The position numbers and the translations under genes were made by a program. This document shows positions 44,939 through 52,636 of a stretch of 64,000 nucleotides of DNA, in pieces (position 1 is the first letter of the stretch; each line of letters opens with the position of its first letter). The stretch is taken from positions 1-64,000 of the forward strand of contig NZ_JOAN01000019.1 of NCBI RefSeq assembly GCF_000718555.1. Reading direction: 5' to 3'. The notes beneath the pieces are model-generated. The model was not told the DNA's origin. It did not search any database and saw only the letters and a list, made by a program, of their open reading frames with translations. This DNA comes from Micromonospora chokoriensis (GTDB taxonomy: Bacteria > Actinomycetota > Actinomycetes > Mycobacteriales > Micromonosporaceae).

Positions 44939-45832
44939 ATGACTGATCTCGTCATTCGTCCGCTCGTCGCGGGCGAGGAAGACCTGTTCGACTCCATGCC
45001 CGATCCGCTGCCCCAACTGCGTCAGGTCGCGTACGCCGACGGGATCGCCGGTGGCGGCTACCGGCCCGAGAACACCTGGGTCGCCCTGCGCGCCGGTCGG
45101 GTGGTCGGTCGGGCCGCCTGGCTCCTCCCACCGGGTGCCGTCGGCGCCCCCTGGCTGGAGCGGTTCGATCTGGACGCCGAGCCGGAGGTGGGTGCCGAGC
45201 TGCTGCGCGCCGCCCACGAGGCGCTGGGTGGTCCCGGTCTGTACTACGCCGCACTGCCGGCGCACTGGCGGCGTCGACCCGAGGTGCTGGCCGTGGTGCG
45301 GGCGCCGATGGAAGCCGCCCGGCTCGCCGGGCTGGTCGAGCGGGGCGAGCGGCTCCGATGCTCCTGGACGGGCACACCCCTGCCGGCGTCCTCGGAACGG
45401 TACGACTTCCGTTCGCCCGTCGACGCGGCGGAGATCAACGCGCTGGTCGCCAGGATCGCCGAGCCGGACGTGCTGACCGGCGCGGAGACCGCGCGGTTGG
45501 TCGGCGGCGTCGACCTCGCCACCGATCCCCTGGCCTGGCTCGGCGACGCGGTGGCAGGGTGGCGCATCGCGGTGGAGGCCGGCGAGCCGGTCGGGCTGGT
45601 CGGCACGGCCGGAGACGCCTGCTACCCCCTGTTCGCCTATCTCGGCCTGCTCGACGAGGCCGCCCGGCCCGAGCTGGTGGCCGAGGCGGTCCGGGTGCTG
45701 GCAGCCGGTGGGGCCCGCGAGGTCATCGCCGACGTGGACGCCCACCGGGTGACGGTGCTGGCGGAGTTGGAGCGGACCGGCTTTCGGCAGTTGCGCTCCC
45801 GGGTCGCCTTCGCGCCGCCGAATGCGGAGTAG
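44939..45832 (+). CDS. GNAT-like N-acetyltransferase
   Basis: A 297-residue protein of the two-domain GNAT type. The N-terminal half contains NTWVALRAGRVVGRAAWLLPPG, and the C-terminal half AVEAGEPVGLVGTAGDACYPLFAYLGLLDEAARPELVAEAVRVLAAGGAREVIADVDAHRV, which looks like a degenerate acetyl-CoA-binding fold. The canonical Q/RxxGxG/A loop is not obvious, so acetyl-CoA use is less certain. GGAGG precedes the ATG. A short ORF with a strong ribosome site lies just upstream. Confidence 0.75.
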   Translation: MTDLVIRPLVAGEEDLFDSMPDPLPQLRQVAYADGIAGGGYRPENTWVALRAGRVVGRAAWLLPPGAVGAPWLERFDLDAEPEVGAELLRAAHEALGGPGLYYAALPAHWRRRPEVLAVVRAPMEAARLAGLVERGERLRCSWTGTPLPASSERYDFRSPVDAAEINALVARIAEPDVLTGAETARLVGGVDLATDPLAWLGDAVAGWRIAVEAGEPVGLVGTAGDACYPLFAYLGLLDEAARPELVAEAVRVLAAGGAREVIADVDAHRVTVLAELERTGFRQLRSRVAFAPPNAE

Positions 45833-45838
45833 CTGACC

Positions 45839-45866
45839 GGGTGCGCCCGGTCAACCGGGCGCACCC
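45839..45866. terminator. Terminator hairpin after the GNAT gene
   Basis: A perfect 12-bp stem (45839-45850 with 45855-45866) and TCAA loop lie 7 bp after the stop codon. Confidence 0.85.
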
Positions 45867-45888
45867 CTCAGCCAGCGCCACCTTTGGC

Positions 45889-45966
45889 CAAGATCGCGCT
45901 CGATCCTGGCGGTAGTGGTCTCCGCGCGTTCGGACCCCACTGTTTCCATGATCGAGCGCGATCTTG
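45889..45966. repeat. Long palindromic element with 17-bp arms
   Basis: The arms 45889-45905 and 45950-45966 are perfect inverse complements (CAAGATCGCGCTCGATC and its complement) around a 44-base interior that itself has inverted segments (AGTGGTC / GACC-CCACT). It lies between convergent genes. The right arm (45947-45967) matches 18 of 21 bases at 49723-49743. Confidence 0.8.
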
Positions 45967-45998
45967 CTCAGCGACGCGGTCTTGCTCGGCGCGAGGTC

Positions 45999-47102
45999 CT
46001 ACTTCGAGGGCGAGGTGGCGCCGTTGAACACCGGCGGGGCGTAGCCGGCGGGCTTGTCGCCGATGCCGAGGCCGGGGCTCACCACCCAGGACTGGTACTG
46101 CGGGGTGAACATGGAGTACAGCAGCCCGACCTTCGGGGCGCTCGCCTCGTCGAGCCGGCGACGGGCATCGGCCGGGATCTCGAAGTCGAGCGCCTCGAAG
46201 TTGCTGGCGAGTTGTTCGGGGCTGCTCGCCCCGATGACCACCGAGGCGATGGCGGGCTGGGTCGCCGTCCAGTTGATCGCCACCTGGGCCATGCTGCGCC
46301 CGAGATCGGCGGCCACGCTCTCCAACGCCTCGATCACCTGCCAGTCGCCGGGGCTGATCTCCCGGCCCGCGGCGGCCGGGTTGGTCAATCGCCCGGTCCC
46401 GCTCACGCCGTCGCCGGTCCGTCGGTACTTGCCGCTGAGCAGACCCCCGCCGATCGGGCTCCACGCGGTGAGCCCCATGCCCAGCGACTGGGCCATCGTC
46501 ACGAACTCCGCCTCGATGTCCCGGGTCACCAGGGAGTACGGCAGCTGCAGGTTGATCATCGGGGCCAGCCCGTGCGCCTCGGCGTAGCTCTGTGCCCGAG
46601 CCGCGTACCAGGCCGGTACGTCGGAGAGCCCGGCGTAGCGGATCTTGCCCGAGCGCACCAGGTCGTCGAAGGTGTGCACGACCTCCTCGACCGGGGTGAT
46701 CCGGTCCCAGGTGTGCAGCAGGTACAGGTCGATGTAGTCGGTGCCGAGCCGGCGCAGCGACGCCTCCACCGCCCGCATGATGTGCTTGCGACCGTTGCCG
46801 CTGGCGTTCGGGTCGGACGGGTCGACGGTGTTGGTGGCCTTGCTGGTGAGCACGAGCCGTTCGCGGACGCCGGCCCGGTCGATCAGGCGGCCGAGGATCT
46901 TCTCGCTCTCCCCGGCGGTGTAGAAGTCCGCCGTGTCGATGAAGTTCCCGCCCGCCTCCAGGTACTGCCGGAAGATCGGCTCGGCCTCCTCCTCGGTCTT
47001 GCCGTACGCGGCGTGGAACCCGTCCACGCCGAAGTTCATGGTGCCCAGCGCCAGCCGGCTCACCCGCAGACCGGACCGCCCGAGCAGGTAGTAGTGGTTC
47101 AT
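45999..47102 (-). CDS. Aldo/keto reductase
   Basis: A 367-residue AKR-fold oxidoreductase. Motifs include LALGTMNFGVDGF, the catalytic Asp/Tyr segment GNFIDTADFYTAGESE, the Lys-containing LVLTSKATN and the His-containing LYLLHTWD. It should reduce aldehydes or ketones with NADPH. GAGGGC precedes the ATG. The gene is divergent from a TetR gene, with two 16-bp operator palindromes in the gap, so it is very likely repressed by that TetR protein. The inducer may be the carbonyl substrate. Confidence 0.92.
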   Translation of the reverse strand: MNHYYLLGRSGLRVSRLALGTMNFGVDGFHAAYGKTEEEAEPIFRQYLEAGGNFIDTADFYTAGESEKILGRLIDRAGVRERLVLTSKATNTVDPSDPNASGNGRKHIMRAVEASLRRLGTDYIDLYLLHTWDRITPVEEVVHTFDDLVRSGKIRYAGLSDVPAWYAARAQSYAEAHGLAPMINLQLPYSLVTRDIEAEFVTMAQSLGMGLTAWSPIGGGLLSGKYRRTGDGVSGTGRLTNPAAAGREISPGDWQVIEALESVAADLGRSMAQVAINWTATQPAIASVVIGASSPEQLASNFEALDFEIPADARRRLDEASAPKVGLLYSMFTPQYQSWVVSPGLGIGDKPAGYAPPVFNGATSPSK

Positions 47103-47172
47103 CGTGGTGCCCTCCCGATCGTGGTGCCGGCCCGCTGCGGACCGCGCGTCCCAGACCTTTGCTCGACAAATT

Positions 47173-47188
47173 TGGACCTGCAAGTCCA
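47173..47188. promoter_or_regulatory. TetR operator 1
   Basis: TGGACCTGCAAGTCCA, a 16-bp near-palindrome. It and operator 2 share TGGACYTGC/GCAGGTCCA-type arms and have centres 32 bp apart, three helical turns. Confidence 0.75.
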
Positions 47189-47204
47189 GAAACCGAGCTA
47201 GGGT

Positions 47205-47220
47205 TGGACCCGCAGGTCCA
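47205..47220. promoter_or_regulatory. TetR operator 2
   Basis: TGGACCCGCAGGTCCA, the second copy, 14 bp before the TetR start codon. It directly follows a possible -10 hexamer TAGGGT (47199-47204). Confidence 0.75.
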
Positions 47221-47234
47221 GAGCGGGAGGTGTC

Positions 47235-47840
47235 ATGACACGGGCGTTGACCCGCAAGGGCGAGGCGACCCGGGCGCGGATCGTCGCCGGCGCGGCGGCC
47301 GAGATCCGTGAGCGCGGCGTCGACGAGGTACGCCTCGAGGATGTGATGGCCCACACCGGCACCAGCAAGGGTCAGCTCTTCCACTACTTCCCCGACGGGA
47401 AGGAGGAGTTGCTGCTCGCGGTCGCCGAGCACGAGGCCGATCAGGTGCTCATCGACCAGGAGCCGATGCTCAGCAACCTGACGTCCTGGCCGGCCTGGCT
47501 GGCGTGGCGCGACCGACTGATCGAGCGCTACCTCGCACAGGGTGTGAAATGCCCCCTCAACGGGCTGCTCGGCCAGACGGGCAGACGGGCGCCCGGCGCG
47601 CAGGCGATCGTGACCGGGCTCATGGTGCGCTGGCAGAAAGCGATCGCCGAGGGCATCCGGCACATGCAGTCGACCGACGACATCGCCTCGGACCTCGACG
47701 CCGACCGCGCTGCGGCGGCGTTGCTCGCCGGCATCCAGGGCGGTGTGCTGCTGCTGCTCTCCACCGGAAAGATCGACCACCTCGAAGCCGTCCTCGACCT
47801 CACCATCGACTCGCTACGCGCAGGTGCCCGAACGGCCTGA
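47235..47840 (+). CDS. TetR-family transcriptional regulator
   Basis: A 201-residue repressor. The N-terminal helix-turn-helix (GEATRARIVAGAAAEIRERGVDEVRLEDVMAHTGTSKGQLFHYFPDGKEELL) has the SKGQLFHYF recognition-helix form of the LmrA/YxaF-like subgroup. It is divergent from the aldo/keto reductase gene and most likely controls both genes through two near-identical palindromes in the gap. Confidence 0.93.
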   Translation: MTRALTRKGEATRARIVAGAAAEIRERGVDEVRLEDVMAHTGTSKGQLFHYFPDGKEELLLAVAEHEADQVLIDQEPMLSNLTSWPAWLAWRDRLIERYLAQGVKCPLNGLLGQTGRRAPGAQAIVTGLMVRWQKAIAEGIRHMQSTDDIASDLDADRAAAALLAGIQGGVLLLLSTGKIDHLEAVLDLTIDSLRAGARTA

Positions 47841-47864
47841 GGACCCCCAACCCCACCACCGCCC

Positions 47865-47927
47865 CGGTGATCAAGAGGTTCGCGTCACGACACGCCGGGC
47901 GGGATGACGTAGACCTCTTGATCACCG
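47865..47927. repeat. Palindromic element with GATCAAG arms
   Basis: The arms CGGTGATCAAGAGGT (47865-47879) and its exact complement (47913-47927) enclose a further CGTCA/TGACG pair. Its outer ends (CGGTGATCAAG / CTTGATCACCG) match the outer end of the element at 34239-34298. The right arm encodes the last residues of the DUF305 protein. Confidence 0.8.
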
Positions 47928-48523
47928 AGGGTGGGCCTGCGCGGGTGGGCGGCGGGTGTGAGCTCGTCCAGCCGGGTGAGGTCGGCGGTGCCGTTGCGGA
48001 CCACGGCTGTCGCCAGCGCGACGGTGGTCGGCTGGGCGCCGCTCTGCCGCTCCGCGGCGGCGACCCGGACCGACTGCGCCAGGTACGCCCGCAGGTGCGC
48101 GGCGAGCAGCCGGTGAAACGGCTCCCCGGTAGCCGACCGCAGCGCGGTCATCTCCTGCGCGGTGACCATGCCTGGCATGTCGTGCCCCTCGTGCGGATTG
48201 GTCGTCGGGGCGGCGGCCTCGGCCAGTAGTCGGTGGGCGCGGTCCAGATCAGCGCGCTGGGTGGCCCCGATCTGGGCGGCGGTCCGCCGCCAGGCCGGGT
48301 CGGTGGTCCGCGCCGACACCAGATCGAGTACGGGCAGCAGGCGCTCGATCATGGCCACGGTCAGTTGCAGCCAGGCGACGTCGGTGGGGTTGAACGCCGT
48401 ACCCGTGGGTGTCGGCGCGGTCGCGGGTGGTGTGGTGGTGCTGGCCGCGTCCCGTGGCCCAGCGCCGCAGCCGGCGACGAGTAGCACGGCGATGAGCAGG
48501 GTGGACGCCGTGAGCCGGCGCAT
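47885..48523 (-). CDS. DUF305 lipoprotein
   Basis: A 212-residue lipoprotein. The signal peptide ends in the lipobox LVAGC, followed by a Thr/Pro linker. The mature helical domain has the DUF305 (ferritin-like) pattern WLQLTVAMIERLLPVLDLV...HEGHDMPGMVTAQEM, with His/Met residues suited to metal binding, often copper or silver. The last ~8 residues are encoded in the arm of a palindromic repeat. It follows a DUF1996 gene on the same strand with a hairpin in the gap; the two often co-occur. Role unproven. Confidence 0.88.
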   Translation of the reverse strand: MRRLTASTLLIAVLLVAGCGAGPRDAASTTTPPATAPTPTGTAFNPTDVAWLQLTVAMIERLLPVLDLVSARTTDPAWRRTAAQIGATQRADLDRAHRLLAEAAAPTTNPHEGHDMPGMVTAQEMTALRSATGEPFHRLLAAHLRAYLAQSVRVAAAERQSGAQPTTVALATAVVRNGTADLTRLDELTPAAHPRRPTLGDQEVYVIPPGVS

Positions 48524-48544
48524 CCAATCTCCCTTCCCACCCAG

Positions 48545-48576
48545 GGCGGCGGGCCCGGGTGACCGGACCCGCCGCC
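48545..48576 (-). terminator. Hairpin between the DUF1996 and DUF305 genes
   Basis: A 14-bp stem with one mismatch (48545-48558 with 48563-48576) and a GTGA loop lies between two same-strand genes. It may terminate or reduce read-through from the DUF1996 gene. Confidence 0.65.
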
Positions 48577-48594
48577 GCGGTGTGGACCTGTCGC

Positions 48595-49524
48595 TCAGAT
48601 CGGACGACCGTCGTGACCGCACTTGATGACGGGACGGATGCAGTCCTGGACCCGACGGGCCAACTCCGCCACCGGCCAGGCGTTGAAGAAGTCGCCGTGC
48701 ATCGTGTAGCCCGGCCCGGAGGCCAGCCGGAATCGTGACGGGTCGCCGGTGACCGGGTACCGCAGCACCTGCCGCAGCTTCGGCACGTGCACGGGGTGGG
48801 TGCTCGGGCAGGCCTGGTTCACCGGGTACGCCAGGTGGCTCTTGTGATCCGGCGAGTCGAGGTCACGGCCGTTCCAGCACTGCGGGAAGTCCAGGTACGA
48901 CTCCAGCATCGTGCCCGACGGGCAGTTGACGAAGTCCTTCGACGGCGGCACGTGCCCGGCGTGCAGGCAGGACCAGCGGGCGATGCTGTCGTTCGGCCCG
49001 GTGGCCTTCGCGTTGCCGGCGACGAGGCGCAGCCCCAGCGGGAACGGTTGGGTGTTCGCGACGACGTCGGCGCGTACGCCCTCGCCGAGGTAGTAGAACG
49101 TGGCGATGGCCGGCTCCACCGCGACGTTGTCCCGGTAGAGAGTCGGCACCCAGTACGACGAGACGTCCACCCGCGGGTTGCAGGTGGTGGGCGAGTTGAC
49201 CAGGTCGGGGAGGGTGGTGTTGGCGTTCGTCACGGTGCTGCCGAAGAAGCTGTGCATGTGCGAGGCCCCGGGCAGGCCGGGGAAGATGATCGGGTCGTCC
49301 GGCAGCCGGTGGCTGTAGGTGCAGTCGGCGGGGAACTCGGCGACCCGGATGACGTTGACGCCGAAGTCGGCGTCGGCTTGGCCGGCGGCGTTGGCGACCG
49401 GGGCGGCGTCGGCCCGGTCGGTGGCGGACACCAGGTACGTGCCGAGTAGCACCAGCAGAGCGCCGATCGCCGTGGCGAGGCGCAGTCGGCGGGGGATGCC
49501 GGAGAGGGGTGCGGCCCTGTCCAT
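48595..49524 (-). CDS. Secreted DUF1996 protein
   Basis: A 309-residue secreted protein. The N-terminal hydrophobic segment (about residues 16-34) is followed by the DUF1996 domain: DPIIFPGLPGASHMHSFFG, SPTTCNPRVDVSSYWVPTLY, SCLHAGHVPPSK and MHGDFFNAW. Conserved His and Cys residues suggest metal binding or disulfides. The family occurs in fungi and actinobacteria, often with carbohydrate-binding modules, but has no established activity. A CebR-like palindrome lies 111 bp upstream, hinting at carbohydrate control. Confidence 0.88.
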   Translation of the reverse strand: MDRAAPLSGIPRRLRLATAIGALLVLLGTYLVSATDRADAAPVANAAGQADADFGVNVIRVAEFPADCTYSHRLPDDPIIFPGLPGASHMHSFFGSTVTNANTTLPDLVNSPTTCNPRVDVSSYWVPTLYRDNVAVEPAIATFYYLGEGVRADVVANTQPFPLGLRLVAGNAKATGPNDSIARWSCLHAGHVPPSKDFVNCPSGTMLESYLDFPQCWNGRDLDSPDHKSHLAYPVNQACPSTHPVHVPKLRQVLRYPVTGDPSRFRLASGPGYTMHGDFFNAWPVAELARRVQDCIRPVIKCGHDGRPI

Positions 49525-49634
49525 CTCATGACTCCTGTCGGGGGACGGGTCAGGGGGCAGCTCCGGCGCCGCCGCCGAAGACGTCGGAGATTGCCCCTGG
49601 CCAGACTGGTGGTGGCTGATTACGCCAGGTGCGA

Positions 49635-49646
49635 GAGAGCGCTCTC
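49635..49646. promoter_or_regulatory. CebR/LacI-like palindrome before DUF1996
   Basis: GAGAGCGCTCTC is a perfect 12-bp palindrome. On the minus strand it reads TGAGAGCGCTCTCT, two or three bases from the actinobacterial cellulose-regulator box TGGGAGCGCTCCCA. It lies upstream of the DUF1996 gene; a perfect TTGACA hexamer occurs 36 bp further upstream. Confidence 0.45.
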
Positions 49647-49722
49647 AGCGGCCTAAGCGTCACCCGGAAGTCGAAACTTGTCAATACGTGCCGCAGTTGG
49701 TGGAAAACGAGCACCGGGCCGG

Positions 49723-49743
49723 CATGATCAAGCACGATCGTGC
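49723..49743. repeat. GATC-rich repeat, single arm
   Basis: Matches 18 of 21 bases of the right arm of the element at 45889-45966. It includes the perfect palindrome GCACGATCGTGC (49732-49743). It lies in the gap before the S15 peptidase stop codon. Confidence 0.5.
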
Positions 49744-49796
49744 GGGTGGGGCAGCCCGAACGCGTCGAACTGCCCCACCTCAAGCGCACGGACGGG

Positions 49797-51680
49797 TCAG
49801 AACCCGAGGACGCTCCGGCCGCCGACGACCGGCAGTCGCAGCTCGCTGTCGCTCGGCGCGACCCGCAGCTCGGTGCCGCCCAGCGGCAGCAGGGTGTACT
49901 CCTGGTCGCTGGAGAAGACCACCACGCCGATCCGGTGCCCCGCCGGGAAGATGTAGTCCTTCGGCTCCATGGTCCACTTGTAGTCGTACAGCTTGCCCTG
50001 CTTGACCGGCTCGGTGCGGGCGGCGCTCTTGCGGTTCTGCGGGTCCATCCAGCCTCGCGTCACCACGGTCGGCGCGGCGGTCGACCCGGCCGGGCCGTAG
50101 TCGACCAGGTACGCGGTGAGGTTCGCGTCCGGCTTGTTGTCGATCGCCATTCGCAGCCGCATCTCCGGGCGTCCGGAGATGCGCACGCTCTGCGTCAGCT
50201 CGGGGGAGCGGTAGGCGAGTCGGTTGGCGCTGGCGGTGTCCGGGTTGGACACCAGGGTGTCCGGGTGGATGGTCCGGCCCTGGTCGACGAAGCTCTGCTC
50301 GACCTTCGCCTTCGACGGCTTGCCCGTGGTGAGCGTGCCCGGCGCGCTGGCGTCGGTGGCCGCGAAGCGCAGGCCGACCTCCCGTGCGGCCGGGTCGGGC
50401 CAGTTGGCGTAGGTGGTGTAGGCGCGGTCCTCGCGCTGGAGCACCGCCGTCGGCTCGTCCATGATGCCGTTGCGCACGTTCCACAGCCAGAAGTCGAACC
50501 AGCGGTTCTCGGTCTGCTTGTACGTCCACGTCTGCCCGCTGGGCAGGGTCACCGACGCGCTGCTGCCCGGGCCGCCGTGCCCGCCCTGGTGCAGCCAGAT
50601 CTTGCGCGGCACATCGCGCTTGGCGAGCTGGTCCCACCAGCCGGCGAAGTGCTCGGTCTTGACGTTCCAGTCGTTGAGGCCGTGTACGACGAAGACGCTG
50701 GCCTTGACGTCGTGGGCGTCGAGGTAGTCGCGGTCGCGCCAGAAGTTCGAGTAGTCGCCGGTGACCCGGTCCTGCTTCGCGGTGATCGTCGCGAGCTCGT
50801 CGACGCAGGACCCCTCGGCCCGTGCCTGCCCGGCGGTGAACTGGGCCAGGATGTCGAGGTCCTCGCCCTGGAACGTCCCCGGCGCGACTACCAGGCCGTT
50901 GGCCCGGTAGTAGTCGTACCAGCTGCTGATCGCGGAGACCGGCACGATGGTCTTGAGGCCCTTGACGCCGGTGGTGGCCACCTGGTTGGGCAGCGTCCCG
51001 TTGTAGGAGACGCCGGTCATGCCGACCGCGCCGGTGGTCCAGCCGGCGGTGATCGGGGCGCCGTTCGCGTCGTACCCCTTCGCCCGGCCGTTGAGCCAGT
51101 CGATGACCGCCTTGGTGCCCAGCGTCTCGGCCTGGTCGCCGCTGGTCGGGCAGCCGTCCGAGTCGCCGGTGCCGACGCTCTGGCCGAGCACCACCGCGTA
51201 CCCCCGGGGCACGTAGTAGTCGTCGAGCGAGCCGGGCAGGTTGGCCTTCGCCTGGGCCCGCTGCGCGCCGACGTCGAGCGCGCGTTGCCCGGCGCGGTTG
51301 GTCAGCCCGTTCTGCGGTAGGTCGTCAACCAGGACGCTCGGGTACGGCACGTCATCCCAGGTGCCCTTGCGGTATGGGCTGTGCTCGAAGATGACCGGCA
51401 CCTTGAAGCCCTGCGTGGCGGTCTCCCGGGGGCGGGAGATGTCGATCGCCACCCGGTCGAGTCGGCCGTCGTGGTCGGTGTCCACCGGGGTCTGGACGAA
51501 CACCCGCTCCTCGATGGCGTCGGCGAGTGAGAAGACCGGTTGGGTCATGCCGTCGCTGACCACGATGCCGGTGGGCGTGGTTGCGGTGGGCGGGGCAGCC
51601 GTTGCTGTGGGGGCTGCGCTGAGCACCAGAGCGCCGGACACACCGATGCTCAGGAGTGCCAGATGACGGGGTCGACGCAT
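49797..51680 (-). CDS. Secreted S15-family Xaa-Pro dipeptidyl-peptidase
   Basis: A 627-residue secreted serine peptidase. The signal peptide ends near residue 29 (PTATAAP). The alpha/beta-hydrolase domain has S225 in GVSYNG as nucleophile, the Asp in VHGLNDWNVK and the His in HQGGHGG. The C-terminal ~230 residues are the jelly-roll typical of S15. It releases Xaa-Pro dipeptides from proline-rich peptides outside the cell. AAGGGAGA precedes the ATG. Its product dipeptides could feed the peptide importer encoded next to it, but that link is inference. Cocaine-esterase-like activity is an alternative. Confidence 0.92.
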   Translation of the reverse strand: MRRPRHLALLSIGVSGALVLSAAPTATAAPPTATTPTGIVVSDGMTQPVFSLADAIEERVFVQTPVDTDHDGRLDRVAIDISRPRETATQGFKVPVIFEHSPYRKGTWDDVPYPSVLVDDLPQNGLTNRAGQRALDVGAQRAQAKANLPGSLDDYYVPRGYAVVLGQSVGTGDSDGCPTSGDQAETLGTKAVIDWLNGRAKGYDANGAPITAGWTTGAVGMTGVSYNGTLPNQVATTGVKGLKTIVPVSAISSWYDYYRANGLVVAPGTFQGEDLDILAQFTAGQARAEGSCVDELATITAKQDRVTGDYSNFWRDRDYLDAHDVKASVFVVHGLNDWNVKTEHFAGWWDQLAKRDVPRKIWLHQGGHGGPGSSASVTLPSGQTWTYKQTENRWFDFWLWNVRNGIMDEPTAVLQREDRAYTTYANWPDPAAREVGLRFAATDASAPGTLTTGKPSKAKVEQSFVDQGRTIHPDTLVSNPDTASANRLAYRSPELTQSVRISGRPEMRLRMAIDNKPDANLTAYLVDYGPAGSTAAPTVVTRGWMDPQNRKSAARTEPVKQGKLYDYKWTMEPKDYIFPAGHRIGVVVFSSDQEYTLLPLGGTELRVAPSDSELRLPVVGGRSVLGF

Positions 51681-51806
51681 GCGCGTCTCCCTTCGGTTGG
51701 GCTGGTTGCCGGGGGTCGGCAGGGGCCAATCTCGAAGATCCATTCGTCGACATGCTAGGACCGGGCCGGCGATCCGTCGATCCCCTCGGATGTCCACCGT
51801 GGTCGG

Positions 51807-52343
51807 TCAGGGGGTCGGCGGCGTCACCGCGATGATCAGGTGGGCGTGCTGGTCGCTGGCGTTGCGGTAGAGGTGCGCCAGGCGCGAGTCGAAGGTGACC
51901 GACTCGCCGGCGGTGAGGGCGTACGACTCACCGCCGATCTCGGCGACGACCTCGCCGGTGACGACGATCGCGCACTCGGTCGACGGGTGCGCCCACGGCT
52001 CCGCCGAGCTGGCGTCGCCGGGTGCGAGGTGGGCCTGGAGCACCTCCAGGTCGCCCCGGCCGGGGGTGAGTCGTTCGTAGCTGATCTGCCCGGGTGGCGC
52101 GGCCAGCCGGGTCCGGGCGCCGACGCGGCTGACGTGCACCGGCGGCGCCTCGGGCTCGGAGAACAGCTCCGCGATCGAGGTGTCGAAGACCTGGGCGAGC
52201 TTTCGCAGGGTAGACAGGCTGGGGTCGGTAGCGCCGTTCTCGATCTGGCTGAGCAGCGCGGGGGACACGTCGGCGGCTGTGGCGAGCTGACGCAGCGTGA
52301 GGGAGTGCTGCTGACGCAGGTCGCGGAGACGGTCACCGAGCAT
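51807..52343 (-). CDS. XRE-family regulator with cupin sensor domain
   Basis: A 178-residue regulator. The N-terminal helix-turn-helix (about residues 3-58; LRDLRQQHSLTLRQLATAADVSPALLSQIENGATDPSLSTLRKLAQVF) is followed by a C-terminal cupin barrel (about 105-175; HPSTECAIVVTGEVVAEIGGESYALTAGESVTF). This PuuR/SutR-like type usually represses a catabolic operon and senses a small metabolite in the cupin. It is divergent from a ten-gene peptide uptake operon; a palindrome covers that operon's -10 element. Confidence 0.92.
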   Translation of the reverse strand: MLGDRLRDLRQQHSLTLRQLATAADVSPALLSQIENGATDPSLSTLRKLAQVFDTSIAELFSEPEAPPVHVSRVGARTRLAAPPGQISYERLTPGRGDLEVLQAHLAPGDASSAEPWAHPSTECAIVVTGEVVAEIGGESYALTAGESVTFDSRLAHLYRNASDQHAHLIIAVTPPTP

Positions 52344-52381
52344 GTGTCCTCGTTCCAAAATACAGTGTGGCTGAATCTTGA

Positions 52382-52421
52382 TTGACCAAACTATACGGCC
52401 ATGTTTAGGATCACTAAACAT
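52382..52421 (+). promoter_or_regulatory. Promoter and operator of the peptide-uptake operon
   Basis: TTGACC (52382-52387), 18-bp spacer, TAGGAT (52406-52411). A perfect 7-bp inverted repeat, ATGTTTA-N7-TAAACAT (52401-52421), covers the -10. The AT-rich palindrome is exceptional in this DNA and is the obvious site for the XRE-cupin regulator. Confidence 0.6.
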
Positions 52422-52431
52422 CAGGCGGCAA

Positions 52432-52450
52432 TGTTCGACCCAAGTGAACA
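52432..52450. promoter_or_regulatory. Second palindrome downstream of the operon promoter
   Basis: TGTTC-N9-GAACA lies about 20 bp beyond the -10, in the leader. It may be a second binding site for the same regulator or for another factor. Confidence 0.35.
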
Positions 52451-52636
52451 AGCTGCATCGAGGCGCGAACCGGACGCCTGGCCGTCCGGTCTACATCCAA
52501 CCCCGAGACGACGCCCCCGAGAAGCCCGCGACGCCGTCATTCCATCGGCCCGGCCGATGCGTGGTGTCGCCCGCCGGGCGTCGACGCCCCGCGGTTCCCG
52601 CTCGGCGGGCCGCGCGATAACGAAGGTAGGAACAGC

